NCBI GenBank assembly: GCA_965216025.1
Contig: CBDCEX010000004.1
Span: forward strand, 1-49,940
Source: JADFQT01 sp965216025
GTDB taxonomy: Bacteria > Chloroflexota > Dehalococcoidia > Lucifugimonadales > UBA3495
Direction of reading: 5' to 3'
DNA length: 49,940 nucleotides
Below, piece after piece: positions 31,142 through 38,942 of this stretch. Both the position numbers and the translations under genes were made by a program. Within the stretch, counting starts at the first letter, position 1. The number at the start of each line of letters is the position of its first letter. Under the pieces are notes generated by a model, which was not told the DNA's origin, did not search any database, and worked only from the letters and a program-made list of their open reading frames with translations.

Positions 31142-33247
31142 CTAGACCACATTGATCAGGGTTTTCAAGACTCCGGGTGAGACCGGCTCGTAATACTTGA
31201 ACTCCATGGTATAACTGGCCCGCCCACTGCTGAGGGAACGCAGCGCCGTGGTGTAGGCGAAGGTTTCTCCCAGAGGAATCATGGCCCGTACCGTATGCAA
31301 GTCGTCCTGCCCTTCAATGTTCTTTATCTGGGTCCGCCGGCTTCCCAGGTCGCCCAGAATGTCGCTCAAGAACTCGCCGGGGGTTACCACCTCCAGCTCC
31401 ACCGTCGGTTCCAGCAGAATCGCCCGGTTCTTGGTGGCTCCCTCCCGTATGGCCAGCATTCCGGCGCTGCGGAAGGCCATTTCGGAGGAGTCTACCTGGT
31501 GGTAGCTGCCGTCCACCAGTTTTATTTTCAGGTCCACCAGAGGATACCCACCCAATGGCCCGTTGTCCAGTGCCTGCCGCACGCCGGCTTCCACCGGGGA
31601 AATGTATTCCCGGGGTATCTTGCCCCCTTGGATGGCGTTCTCGAAGATTATTCCCGAGCCGCGTTCCAGGGGTTCTATCTCCAGCACCACGTGCCCGTAC
31701 TGGCCATGACCGCCGGTTTGACGGACGAATCGCCCTTCGGTTTTGAAGGCATGGGTCAGGGTCTCCCGGTAGGAGACTCGCGGGCTCCCAACGTGAGCGA
31801 CAACGTTGAACTCCCGCTTCATTCGGTCCACCAGAACCTCCAGATGCAACTCTCCCATGCCGGACATCACCGTCTGGCCGGTTTCCTCGTTAAACCGCAC
31901 CAGGAAAGTGGGGTCTTCCTCGGAAAGTTTTCTCAGAGCATCGGTGAGTCGGTCCTGGTCCGCCCTGGTTGCGGGTTCGATGGCCACCGATATTACCGGC
32001 TGGGGAAACTTGGGCGGCTCCAAAATGACCGGCTTGTACTGGGTCCCAATGGTGTCCCCGGTGAAGGTATCCTTAAGCCCAACCGCCGCGCAAATGTCCC
32101 CGGCCCGAACTGCCTCCAACTCTTCCCGATGGTTGGCGTGCATCCGCAGCAGCCGGCCCATCCTCTCTCTCTTTCCCTTGGTCACGTTGTTGACCAGCCC
32201 ACCCGCTTTGATTTCTCCCGAGTAAACCCTGAGGAAAACCAACCTCCCGACAAAGGGGTCGGTCACCACCTTGAAGGCCAGAGCGGCCAGAGGCCCATCT
32301 TTATCGGGCTGCCTTACCTCAATCTCTCCGGTCTTCGGCTCGGCTCCCTCCACCGGCGGAATGTCCGCTGGGGAAGGCAGGTACTGGATGATGGCGTCGA
32401 GCAGCGGATGGACGCCCTTCCCCTGAATAGCGGTGCCGCAGAGGACGGGGACAAGGATTCGCTTGATGGTGGCCTGTCGCAGGGCTTGCCGCAGCTCCTC
32501 CTCCCCCAGATCATCCCCTTCCAGGTAACGTATCAGCAGCGCTTCATCGGTCTCCACGATCTTTTCGACCATGGCCTGCCGGTACTCCTGGTATTGCTTC
32601 AGATACTGCTCCGGCACGGGCTCCTCATCGGGGGGTTCCAGGCCGGCGCTGCCATTCCCGTTGGCGTATATCAAAGCCCGCCCGCTAACGAGGTCTACAA
32701 CCCCCCGGAAGGAATCCTCTTCCCCCAACGGTAGCTGAACCGGGACCGCATTGGCTCGCAGCCGACGGCGCATTGACTCAATCGTACGTTCGTAGCTGGC
32801 TCCGATCCGGTCCATCTTATTTACGAAGGCGATACGGGGTACTTGGTAGGTGTCCGCCTGTCGCCAGACGGTTTCGGATTGGGATTGAACGCCGGCCACG
32901 GCGTCCAGAACCACAATGCCTCCGTCCAGCACACGCAGGCTGCGCTCCACCTCGGCGGTGAAGTCCACGTGGCCCGGGGTGTCGATGATGTTCACCATGT
33001 GGTCTTGCCAGTAGGCGGTGGTGGCGGCGGCGGTGATTGTAATGCCCCGCTCCCGTTCCTGGGGCATCCAGTCCATTGTGGTGGTCCCCTCGTCTACCCC
33101 TCCCACCTTTCTAATGCGGCCCGTCAGAAACAGTACCCGCTCGGTGACGGTGGTTTTGCCTGCGTCTATGTGGGCGATAAAGCCGATATTCCGAATTTTG
33201 GAGATCTTATCTCCTGCTAGAGCGGTTTCCATTATGTTGGGGTGCAC
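31142..33247 (-). CDS. fusA: Elongation factor G
   Basis: EF-G is the GTPase that drives ribosomal translocation. The 701-residue protein has G1 IGFIAHIDAGKTTVTERVLF, G2 RERGITITAAATT, G3 DTPGHVDFTAEVERSLRVLDG and G4 FVNKMDRIGA, then domain II, domain IV (GGHGQYGHVVLEIEPL) and the C-terminal MEFKYYEPVSPGVLKTLINVV region. Two starts are possible: the ATG at 33247 and one at 33232 (METALAGDKISKIRN); both leave the GTPase domain intact. In the family, GGHGQYGHV places it with canonical EF-G; I see no sign of the EF-G2 type. Confidence 0.96.
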   Translation of the reverse strand: MHPNIMETALAGDKISKIRNIGFIAHIDAGKTTVTERVLFLTGRIRKVGGVDEGTTTMDWMPQERERGITITAAATTAYWQDHMVNIIDTPGHVDFTAEVERSLRVLDGGIVVLDAVAGVQSQSETVWRQADTYQVPRIAFVNKMDRIGASYERTIESMRRRLRANAVPVQLPLGEEDSFRGVVDLVSGRALIYANGNGSAGLEPPDEEPVPEQYLKQYQEYRQAMVEKIVETDEALLIRYLEGDDLGEEELRQALRQATIKRILVPVLCGTAIQGKGVHPLLDAIIQYLPSPADIPPVEGAEPKTGEIEVRQPDKDGPLAALAFKVVTDPFVGRLVFLRVYSGEIKAGGLVNNVTKGKRERMGRLLRMHANHREELEAVRAGDICAAVGLKDTFTGDTIGTQYKPVILEPPKFPQPVISVAIEPATRADQDRLTDALRKLSEEDPTFLVRFNEETGQTVMSGMGELHLEVLVDRMKREFNVVAHVGSPRVSYRETLTHAFKTEGRFVRQTGGHGQYGHVVLEIEPLERGSGIIFENAIQGGKIPREYISPVEAGVRQALDNGPLGGYPLVDLKIKLVDGSYHQVDSSEMAFRSAGMLAIREGATKNRAILLEPTVELEVVTPGEFLSDILGDLGSRRTQIKNIEGQDDLHTVRAMIPLGETFAYTTALRSLSSGRASYTMEFKYYEPVSPGVLKTLINVV

Positions 33248-33281
33248 GGGGTTAAGCTACAAGCCCGGACCCTTAATACCT

Positions 33282-33752
33282 CTACCTTCTATAATGTACG
33301 AACGCCCGGTTGGCCTCGGCCATCCGGTGCAATTCCTCGCGGCGCCGGACCGCGGAACCTTCGCCCCGGGACGCTTCCATGAATTCGGTGGCCAGGCCCC
33401 GGCGCATGGGCATGCCCTTACGGGCTCGGGCCCCCCGAATGATCCACCGCATTGCCAGCGCTTCGCTGCGGTTGGCCCGCAGGTCGGTGGGAACTTGATA
33501 AGTAGCCCCGCCGATTCGGCGGGGTTTAACTTCTACCAGGGGGGTGGCGTTCTTGAGCGCCAGCTCAAACACCTCCATGGGCTCCCGATGGGACTCTTGC
33601 CGAACCAAGTCCAGCGCCGTATATACCACCCGCTGAGCGGTGGTCTTCTTACCCCTTTGCATAACCCGATTTATGAACCGGGCCAGCTCGACGCTGGCAT
33701 AGCGGCTATCCGGCGGTATTATCCGGGGTACGGCTGGTCTTCTTCTAGACAT
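33282..33752 (-). CDS. rpsG: 30S ribosomal protein S7 (uS7)
   Basis: S7 nucleates the 30S head. The 156 residues include RRRPAVPRIIPPDSRYASVE, ARFINRVMQRGKKTTAQRVVY, NATPLVEVKPRRIGGATYQV (signature), RANRSEALAMRWIIRGARAR and ENRAFVHYRR-type end (MAEANRAFVHYRR). Full length. A 106-bp spacer lies between it and rpsL and contains nothing recognisable. Confidence 0.97.
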   Translation of the reverse strand: MSRRRPAVPRIIPPDSRYASVELARFINRVMQRGKKTTAQRVVYTALDLVRQESHREPMEVFELALKNATPLVEVKPRRIGGATYQVPTDLRANRSEALAMRWIIRGARARKGMPMRRGLATEFMEASRGEGSAVRRREELHRMAEANRAFVHYRR

Positions 33753-33858
33753 AAGTAACGCCTCTTAACTTAATACGGCAAGCCAGGGAAAGTTGCCGAG
33801 GTCCCAGCGGGGATGTCCCTAGCTCAATACCCAATAATGCGGTTAAGCCGCGGTCGGC

Positions 33859-34269
33859 CTAGCTTCTGGTGGCTCCGTACTTGCTGCGCCCCTGCTTGCG
33901 GTCCGCGACTCCTTCGGTGTCCAGGGCGCTACGGATAACGTGGTAACGCACTCCGGGCAGGTCTTTTACTCTGCCGCCCCGAATCAGCACTACCGAGTGT
34001 TCCTGCAGATTGTGCCCTTCACCGCCGATATAGGCGGTAACTTCCACGCCGTTGGTAAGCCGGACCCTGGCAATTTTACGAAGCGCGGAGTTGGGCTTTT
34101 TGGGGGTCATGGTCCGTACCTGGATGCAAACGCCGCGGCGCTGAGGGCAGCCGGGTCCCCATTTGGTCCGGTTGCGCAGGGAGTTTTGTACCCAGTGCAG
34201 GGCGGGCGCCTTGGTCCCCTTGTGAACCGGCTTTCGCCCCTTTCTGACCAGTTGATTAACTGTAGGCAT
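33859..34269 (-). CDS. rpsL: 30S ribosomal protein S12 (uS12)
   Basis: S12 lines the decoding centre. The 136 residues include MPTVNQLVRKGRKPVHKGTK, PQRRGVCIQVRTMTPKKPNSALRK (with the streptomycin-site TPKKPNSALRK), GVEVTAYIGGEGHNLQEHSVV and VLIRGGRVKDLPGVRYHVIR. The conserved Lys of PKKPNS is wild type. It heads the superoperon, downstream of a consensus promoter at 34315-34343. Confidence 0.97.
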   Translation of the reverse strand: MPTVNQLVRKGRKPVHKGTKAPALHWVQNSLRNRTKWGPGCPQRRGVCIQVRTMTPKKPNSALRKIARVRLTNGVEVTAYIGGEGHNLQEHSVVLIRGGRVKDLPGVRYHVIRSALDTEGVADRKQGRSKYGATRS

Positions 34270-34314
34270 TTTTCGACCCTTTTACCATTTTTATGATTAT
34301 CGACACAAACGGAT

Positions 34315-34343
34315 ATTTTAGCAATATGCCCTAACCATGTCAA
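34315..34343 (-). promoter_or_regulatory. Promoter of the str-spc superoperon
   Basis: On the minus strand TTGACA (34343-34338), an exact 17-bp spacer and TAAAAT (34320-34315) lie 46 bp before the rpsL ATG at 34269. Its -35 box is separated by only three bases from the -35 of the divergent thiC promoter. Confidence 0.85.
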
Positions 34344-34346
34344 TAA

Positions 34347-34376
34347 TTGACACCCCCAGTTTGGTGCCTCTACAAT
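34347..34376 (+). promoter_or_regulatory. Promoter of thiC
   Basis: TTGACA (34347-34352), an 18-bp spacer and TACAAT (34371-34376) precede the TPP riboswitch. TGTCAA-TAA-TTGACA at 34338-34352 is a perfect palindrome holding both divergent -35 boxes. Confidence 0.8.
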
Positions 34377-34399
34377 AGCAACTCTTAACAGTTTATGAG

Positions 34400-34506
34400 C
34401 CGAGGCACGTAGGGGAGCTCGGTGAAGCCGGGCTGAGAGGGTGGCCGGACCTGTCGCCGACCCTTGCGAACCTGATCTGGGTAATGCCAGCGGAGGGAAG
34501 CGGCGC
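34400..34506 (+). promoter_or_regulatory. TPP riboswitch (THI box)
   Basis: The leader contains the THI-box core: AGGGGAGC (34411-34418), GCTGAGAGGG (near 34432-34441), GACCCTTGCGAACCTGATCTGGGT (two parts: GACCCTT and GAACCTGATCTGGGTAATGCC), and CAGCGGAGGGAAG near 34488-34500. Thiamine pyrophosphate binding should lower thiC expression. The downstream terminator points to transcriptional control. Confidence 0.96.
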
Positions 34507-34530
34507 TTAGGAAATCGGTCGTTCTTGTCG

Positions 34531-34565
34531 GGCCGCCAATCATGGTTGTTGGCGGCCTTTTGTTT
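34531..34565 (+). terminator. Attenuator terminator between the TPP riboswitch and thiC
   Basis: GGCCGCCAA (34531-34539) and TTGGCGGCC (34549-34557) form a perfect 9-bp stem, followed by TTTTGTTT. It lies 111 bp before the thiC ATG and 25 bp after the aptamer, the position expected of a riboswitch expression platform. Confidence 0.9.
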
Positions 34566-34676
34566 AAACTCGGTTCGGACATCGAAATTCCTGGGAGACC
34601 AATTAACTGTTCGCAGACTAGCAGGTTGATCAACCATTTATGACTATAGACATCTGACTGCTAAGGAGGAAGGCAA

Positions 34677-36440
34677 ATGGCACAGGCTACACCGGTTAAG
34701 CTGACTCTAGAGACGGGCTCCAATTTCCCAGCCAGCAATAAAGTTTACGTGGCCGGGTCCCGGCCGGACATTCAGGTACCTTTTCGAGAGGTGACCCTGA
34801 CTCCCACTTCGGGCCGCTTCGGCGATTCGGAAAACCCCCCGTTTAGGCTGTACGACACCAGCGGTCCCTACACGGATCCCAACGCCAATCTGGACGTGCG
34901 TCAGGGTTTACCCCCCATCCGTAGCGCTTGGATCCTCGAGCGCGGCGATGTGGAGGAGGTAGCCGACGCCGGCGGCGGGGCGACCGGAAAGGGTCAGGGC
35001 GAGCTCTTTCCCGGTTTGAAGAGACGAACGCTGAAAGCCAAAAAGGGGGGTAATGTTACCCAGATGCACTACGCCCGCCAGGGAATGATCACGCCCGAGA
35101 TGGAGTACATTGCCATCCGCGAGAGCGTGGAGCCGGAATTCGTGCGGGATGAAGTGGCCCGGGGGCGGGCGATTATACCCTCCAATATCAACCACCCGGA
35201 AACCGAGCCGATGATCATCGGGCAAAAATTCCTGGTCAAAGTCAACGCCAACATCGGCAACTCGGCGATCAGTTCATCCATCGAGGATGAGGTGGAGAAG
35301 ATGTGCTGGTCCAGCCGCTGGGGGGCCGATACCGCCATGGACCTCTCCACCGGAGATGACATCCACACCACCCGAGAATGGGTCATCCGCAACTCCCCGG
35401 TCCCCATCGGGACTGTGCCGATTTACCAGGCCCTGGAGAAAGTGGAAGGCGACCCGGCGCAGCTGACCTGGGAGCTTTATCGAGACACCCTGATTGAGCA
35501 GGCCGAGCAGGGCGTTGACTACTTCACCATCCATGCCGGCGTCCGGCTGCGCTACATCCACCTCACCGCTGATCGCGTAACCGGCATCGTGTCCCGGGGC
35601 GGCTCCATCCTGGCCGGCTGGTGCTTGGCTCACCACCAGGAAAACTTCCTATACACCCACTTTGAGGACATTTGCGAGATCATGAAGGCCTACGACATCG
35701 CCTTCTCTTTGGGAGACGGTTTGCGGCCGGGCTCGATTGCCGACGCCAACGACGAAGCCCAGTTCGCCGAGCTGGATACTCTGGGCGAGCTGACCGAGAT
35801 TGCCTGGAAGCACGATGTTCAGGTGATGATCGAAGGCCCCGGCCATGTGCCGCTGCACAAGATTAAGGAGAACGTGGACCGTCAGATGGAAATCTGTCAC
35901 GAAGCTCCCTTCTACACCCTAGGCCCCTTGACCATCGACGTGGCCCCGGGCTACGACCACATTACCTCGGCCATCGGCGCCGCCACCATCGGCATGCACG
36001 GTACCGCCATGCTCTGCTACGTGACTCCCAAGGAGCATCTGGGGTTGCCCAACAAGGATGATGTCAAAGCTGGCGTCATCGCCTACAAGATTGCCGCCCA
36101 CGCGGCGGATGTGGCCAAGGGTCACCCGCAGGCCCAGGCCTGGGACGATGCGCTCTCCAAGGCCCGGTTCGAGTTCCGCTGGGATGACCAGTTCAACCTG
36201 GCGCTGGACCCGGATACTGCCCGCCATTACCACGACGAGACTTTGCCGGCGCAGGGAGCCAAGATAGCCCACTTCTGCTCCATGTGCGGTCCCAAGTTCT
36301 GCGCCATGAAAATCACCCAGGACGTTCGAGAATACGCCAAGGAAAAGGGGTTGGATCCAGAGGGGGCCTTGAGCACCGGCATGGAGGAAAAGTCGCAGGA
36401 GTTCCTTGAGGGAGGCGGCAAGATTTACCAGAAGGTGTAA
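34677..36440 (+). CDS. thiC: Phosphomethylpyrimidine synthase
   Basis: ThiC is a radical SAM enzyme that rearranges aminoimidazole ribotide into HMP phosphate, the pyrimidine half of thiamine. The 587-residue protein has VYVAGSRPDIQVPFREVTLT, MHYARQGMITPEMEYIAIRE, FLVKVNANIGNSAISSSIEDE, GADTAMDLSTGDDIHTTRE, GPGHVPLHKIKENVDRQM and PFYTLGPLTIDVAPGYDHI. The [4Fe-4S] motif Cys-x2-Cys-x4-Cys is in CSMCGPKFCAMK near the C-terminus. AAGGAGG lies 7 nt before the ATG. A TPP riboswitch plus terminator controls it, and thiD follows after the GYD gene. Confidence 0.98.
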   Translation: MAQATPVKLTLETGSNFPASNKVYVAGSRPDIQVPFREVTLTPTSGRFGDSENPPFRLYDTSGPYTDPNANLDVRQGLPPIRSAWILERGDVEEVADAGGGATGKGQGELFPGLKRRTLKAKKGGNVTQMHYARQGMITPEMEYIAIRESVEPEFVRDEVARGRAIIPSNINHPETEPMIIGQKFLVKVNANIGNSAISSSIEDEVEKMCWSSRWGADTAMDLSTGDDIHTTREWVIRNSPVPIGTVPIYQALEKVEGDPAQLTWELYRDTLIEQAEQGVDYFTIHAGVRLRYIHLTADRVTGIVSRGGSILAGWCLAHHQENFLYTHFEDICEIMKAYDIAFSLGDGLRPGSIADANDEAQFAELDTLGELTEIAWKHDVQVMIEGPGHVPLHKIKENVDRQMEICHEAPFYTLGPLTIDVAPGYDHITSAIGAATIGMHGTAMLCYVTPKEHLGLPNKDDVKAGVIAYKIAAHAADVAKGHPQAQAWDDALSKARFEFRWDDQFNLALDPDTARHYHDETLPAQGAKIAHFCSMCGPKFCAMKITQDVREYAKEKGLDPEGALSTGMEEKSQEFLEGGGKIYQKV

Positions 36441-36481
36441 CGCCGGGCCCGTCGGCTCAGCAGTCGAATCCCGTTTACCGT

Positions 36482-36535
36482 ATTGGCCACCAGCGAATCG
36501 CGATTTACTAGCGGAGCTCCGGTGGCCAATTTTTT
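36482..36535 (+). terminator. Rho-independent terminator after thiC
   Basis: ATTGGCCACC (36482-36491) and GGTGGCCAAT (36521-36530) form a perfect 10-bp stem with a 29-nt loop, followed by six T residues. It lies 42 bp after the thiC stop and should end the riboswitch-controlled transcript before the GYD gene. Confidence 0.85.
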
Positions 36536-36615
36536 GCACCGCCGCCCGGGGAGCAGGCGGCTCTTGTATCGGACTTGGTTCCGCGCAACTGAGAGCGCCG
36601 GTGGGAAGCAATCGT

Positions 36616-36682
36616 TCATGGCTCGACAGGCTCACCACGAACGGGACCCGATCCGTTCGCCCTGAGCTTGTCGAAGGGCAAA
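36616..36682. repeat. Dispersed repeat, inverted copy of 38453-38526
   Basis: It contains GGCTCGACAGGCTCACCACG, AACGGGACCCGATCCGTTCG and CCCTGAGCTTGTCGAAGGGC. The same parts occur in reverse-complement order at 38453-38526. This is the kind of short mobile repeat found in many copies in environmental genomes. The rest of 36536-36744 shows no gene. Confidence 0.8.
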
Positions 36683-36744
36683 TACTTAGGTCTTGAAGCC
36701 TTTCACATACTCTCTAACCTCGGTTACCGTCCAAATATTATTGC

Positions 36745-36772
36745 TTGGGCGGTCAGGGCTGGATGTTATACT
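36745..36772 (+). promoter_or_regulatory. Predicted promoter of the GYD gene
   Basis: TTGGGC (36745-36750), a 16-bp spacer and TATACT (36767-36772), with a TG two bases before the -10 (extended -10). It lies 45 bp before the ATG at 36817. Confidence 0.55.
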
Positions 36773-36816
36773 GGGCCTGCAGTCGCAGATCCGAAATCGT
36801 TAGGCGGGAGTGCCCC

Positions 36817-37179
36817 ATGCCCCTTTACTTTCTTCTGGGAACTTTAAATGAGCAGGGACAAGGGATGCTTAGGGACAACCCGGACCTGGTTATGGACGCG
36901 GTTAGGGAGTGCGACTGTCCGGGCGCTGAAATCATGGGTCAGTATGCTGTATTGGGGAAATACGATTTCGTGATGCTGGCCGAGGCCGAAGATAATGAAT
37001 CAGCGGCCCGGCTTTCCCTAGAACTTGGTGTGCGAGTAGGGCTGCACGTGGAAACTTTGCCGGCGATGGCCATCGGTGTCCTGAGCGAGGACGAATCAGG
37101 CGAATCGGCCAGCACTGAGGACGTACGCCTTGCCGCCGGCTCTCCCGAAGATTGGCGGCTTCCCGGTACAGAGGCCTAG
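36817..37179 (+). CDS. GYD-domain protein
   Basis: A 120-residue alpha/beta protein of the GYD family, whose function is not established. It begins MPLYFLLGTLNEQGQGMLRD and contains VLGKYDFVMLAEAEDNESAA, which holds the Gly-x-Tyr-Asp signature, then LGVRVGLHVETLPAM. The last 25 residues are acidic and less conserved. Upstream in-frame codons from 36745 overlap the promoter, so the ATG at 36817 is the likely start. It stands between thiC (after a terminator) and thiD and may share a transcript with thiD. A ferredoxin-like dimer binding a small ligand is suggested by the fold only. Confidence 0.85.
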   Translation: MPLYFLLGTLNEQGQGMLRDNPDLVMDAVRECDCPGAEIMGQYAVLGKYDFVMLAEAEDNESAARLSLELGVRVGLHVETLPAMAIGVLSEDESGESASTEDVRLAAGSPEDWRLPGTEA

Positions 37180-37203
37180 GAGCGGTTCCACTGGGCCCAA
37201 GGC

Positions 37204-37231
37204 CAGGCCTAAGGTTACAGGCCTAAGGTTA
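37204..37231. repeat. 14-bp tandem duplication before thiD
   Basis: CAGGCCTAAGGTTA occurs exactly twice (37204-37217, 37218-37231), one base before the thiD ATG. It occupies the ribosome-binding region; the AAGG within each copy could serve as a weak site. Confidence 0.9.
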
Positions 37232-37232
37232 A

Positions 37233-38036
37233 ATGATGGTTGGCAACAGGGTGGGCACGGCCATGACCATAGCCGGCTCCGACTCCGGGGGCGGAGCCGG
37301 GATTCAGGCCGATCTTAAAACCTTCGCCGCTCTGGGGGTTTACGGCACCTCCGCCCTTACCGCTATCACTGCCCAGAACACCTTGGGCGTGACCGGTGTC
37401 CACGAGATTCCTACCGAAATCATCGCCGCGCAAATCGAAGCGGTCCTGACCGATATAGGGGCCGACGCCGTCAAGACCGGGATGCTTGCCAGCAGTTCCA
37501 TCGTTGAGGTGGTTTCCCAGCAGCTTAAGACCTTTCGGGTAACCGCGCTGGTGGTGGACCCGGTGATGGTGGCTAAGAGCGGTGACTCGTTGCTGCACCA
37601 GGACGCGGTGGAGGCGCTCCGAACCCTGCTGGTTCCCCTGGCCGCGGTGGTTACGCCCAATATCCCCGAGGCTGAGGTTTTGACCGGCGTCAAAATAGTT
37701 TCGGACGATGATATGCGCCGGGCGGCGGAGAGCATCGTCGGCATGGGCGCCGGGAGCGTGGTGGTGAAGGGGGGCCATCGGGAGGGGCCGGCCACCGACC
37801 TGTTCTACGATGGAGACCGCTTCCAAGAGTTTACCGCCCCCAGGATAGATACGAAAAACACTCATGGCACCGGATGCACCTTCGCCTCTGCGGTGGCCGC
37901 CGGGCTGGCCAAGGGTCTTCCCCTGCTGGAGGCGGTGGCTCAGGCCAAAGAGTTTGTAACCGCCGCCATAAGCAGCTCCTTCCCCATCGGTCGAGGACAT
38001 GGTCCTCTCAACCACTTTTATCGGTTCTGGGGGTAG
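37233..38036 (+). CDS. thiD: Hydroxymethylpyrimidine/phosphomethylpyrimidine kinase
   Basis: ThiD phosphorylates HMP and HMP phosphate to HMP diphosphate for thiamine synthesis, using the ThiC product. The 267-residue ribokinase-fold protein shows MTIAGSDSGGGAGIQADLKT, YGTSALTAITAQNTLGVTGV, GADAVKTGMLASSSIVEVVS, VVDPVMVAKSGDSLL, TPNIPEAEVLTGV and the anion hole/ATP motif THGTGCTFASAVAAGLAKG. The start may be the ATG at 37233 or a codon or two later. Its stop lies in an imperfect 13-bp duplication (38032-38057) that also holds the start of the next gene. It lacks the fused ThiE domain found in some lineages. Confidence 0.95.
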   Translation: MMVGNRVGTAMTIAGSDSGGGAGIQADLKTFAALGVYGTSALTAITAQNTLGVTGVHEIPTEIIAAQIEAVLTDIGADAVKTGMLASSSIVEVVSQQLKTFRVTALVVDPVMVAKSGDSLLHQDAVEALRTLLVPLAAVVTPNIPEAEVLTGVKIVSDDDMRRAAESIVGMGAGSVVVKGGHREGPATDLFYDGDRFQEFTAPRIDTKNTHGTGCTFASAVAAGLAKGLPLLEAVAQAKEFVTAAISSSFPIGRGHGPLNHFYRFWG

Positions 38037-38057
38037 GTCTTGGAGGTAGGTTTTGAG
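38032..38057. repeat. Imperfect 13-bp tandem duplication over the thiD stop
   Basis: GGTAGGTCTTGGA (38032-38044) is followed by GGTAGGTTTTGAG (38045-38057). The first TAG is the thiD stop, and the TTG start of the following gene lies in the second copy. Confidence 0.7.
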
Positions 38058-38421
38058 AGACCAAGGGGAGAGCTTCAGCTACCCGATAGAGTTGATCGCT
38101 GGGGATGGAGGCCGTTTCGAAAGCCTGCGCGCTCTGGTGGACCCCGCCAACAGCTACAGCGTGGTGCCGGCGACCATACTGGCCAGCCTGGGAGTCGAGC
38201 CCCAATGGACCGAGTGGTTTACCGCCGCCGACGGCTCCCGACAAGAGATGTCCCTGGCCGAGGTTCGCATCAGAGTGGATGGGCGGGAACGTACCATAAT
38301 CTGCGTTTTCGGCTCGCCGGAAAGCGTCCCCACCCTGAGTTCCTACGCTTTAGCCGGCTTGGCGTTGCAAGCCGACCCGGCTAACCGCCGATTAACCGCC
38401 GCGCCCCTGTTTCTGCCTTAA
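38053..38421 (+). CDS. Clan AA aspartic-protease-like protein
   Basis: A 122-residue protein with the single-domain retropepsin-like fold: LRALVDPANSYSVVPATIL is the active-site region, followed by LGVEPQWTEWFTAADGS, RIRVDGRERTIICVFG and a C-terminal LAGLALQADPANRRLTAAPLFL. The family's usual Asp-Thr-Gly reads Asp-Pro-Ala, so catalysis is doubtful even though the Asp is present; such proteins work as dimers. The start is TTG at 38053, inside a duplication that includes the thiD stop. Similar proteins are common in Chloroflexota as solitary small genes, and no partner is indicated here. The family call is moderate; function is unknown. Confidence 0.65.
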   Translation: MRDQGESFSYPIELIAGDGGRFESLRALVDPANSYSVVPATILASLGVEPQWTEWFTAADGSRQEMSLAEVRIRVDGRERTIICVFGSPESVPTLSSYALAGLALQADPANRRLTAAPLFLP

Positions 38422-38452
38422 CAACTATCTCAAGTATCTTGTATTCCGGATG

Positions 38453-38526
38453 GACCGTCCTTCGACAAGCTCAGGACGAACGGGCGGTATTCTTTATCCG
38501 TTCGTGGTGAGCCTGTCGAACCACGT
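38453..38526. repeat. Dispersed repeat, copy opposite to 36616-36682
   Basis: CCTTCGACAAGCTCAGGACG, AACGGGC and CCGTTCGTGGTGAGCCTGTC GAACCACG form an imperfect palindrome; its parts match the 36616-36682 element in reverse complement. It lies 30 bp after the aspartic-protease-like gene. Confidence 0.8.
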
Positions 38527-38568
38527 TTCGAGATAGTACCTTGGTCTTCCCGCCCTGACCTTCCCGCT

Positions 38569-38775
38569 TTATTCTTCCCGGGTGTCCGGCTGCTCCCCAG
38601 TCGCTGGGGCGGCGTCCCCAGCTTGCCGGCGGGCATCTCGCAGCTCAAACCTCCGCTTCTCCCTGAAAAACAGCAGCATAATTGCCGGGCCGAAGGACCA
38701 GAGCATTACATAAATTCCGCTGGCAATGCCCATGGCGGTCAATATCCCCGCCCATTGCCCGCGCGGTTCATCCAT
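38569..38775 (-). CDS. Small hypothetical membrane protein
   Basis: A 68-residue protein with two hydrophobic stretches in the first 40 residues (GILTAMGIASGIYVMLWSFG and PAIMLLFFR), then a charged Arg/Glu tail (REKRRFELRDARRQAGD) ending in a Gln/Glu-rich segment. This is the layout of a small inner-membrane protein with a cytoplasmic tail. I do not recognise a family and see no strong ribosome-binding site. It lies alone on the minus strand between a repeat and ileS. Confidence 0.45.
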   Translation of the reverse strand: MDEPRGQWAGILTAMGIASGIYVMLWSFGPAIMLLFFREKRRFELRDARRQAGDAAPATGEQPDTREE

Positions 38776-38876
38776 TCATTCATCCAATTGTCGGCATCCA
38801 TTTGCCGGGGCCAGCATTGCCCCGCAGACGCGTTTTCGGGTGCGCTATCGGACGGCAAGACCACCTTGCAGTGGAG

Positions 38877-38882
38877 TATAAT
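38877..38882 (+). promoter_or_regulatory. Possible -10 element of ileS
   Basis: TATAAT at 38877-38882, 60 bp before the ileS start, with no good -35. The leader holds no T-box (no GGTGG-AC-CGCG core), so ileS is apparently not controlled by tRNA in that way. Confidence 0.35.
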
Positions 38883-38942
38883 ACCCTGCGGCGACCAAAT
38901 AGCGCCCCTATATACAGCGCTCCTACAAAAGGAATGCCAGCA

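Noticed and set aside
31295..32734. Long open frame (479 codons) on the plus strand
   Set aside because: It is the antisense of fusA, whose own product matches EF-G throughout. The antisense translation shows no family motif.
36441..36480. tRNA-like stretch (GTCGAATCCCG)
   Set aside because: It resembles a T-arm, but no acceptor stem, D-arm or anticodon arm can be built around it.
38776..38942. T-box leader for ileS
   Set aside because: No T-box sequence or specifier stem, and no terminator, is visible.
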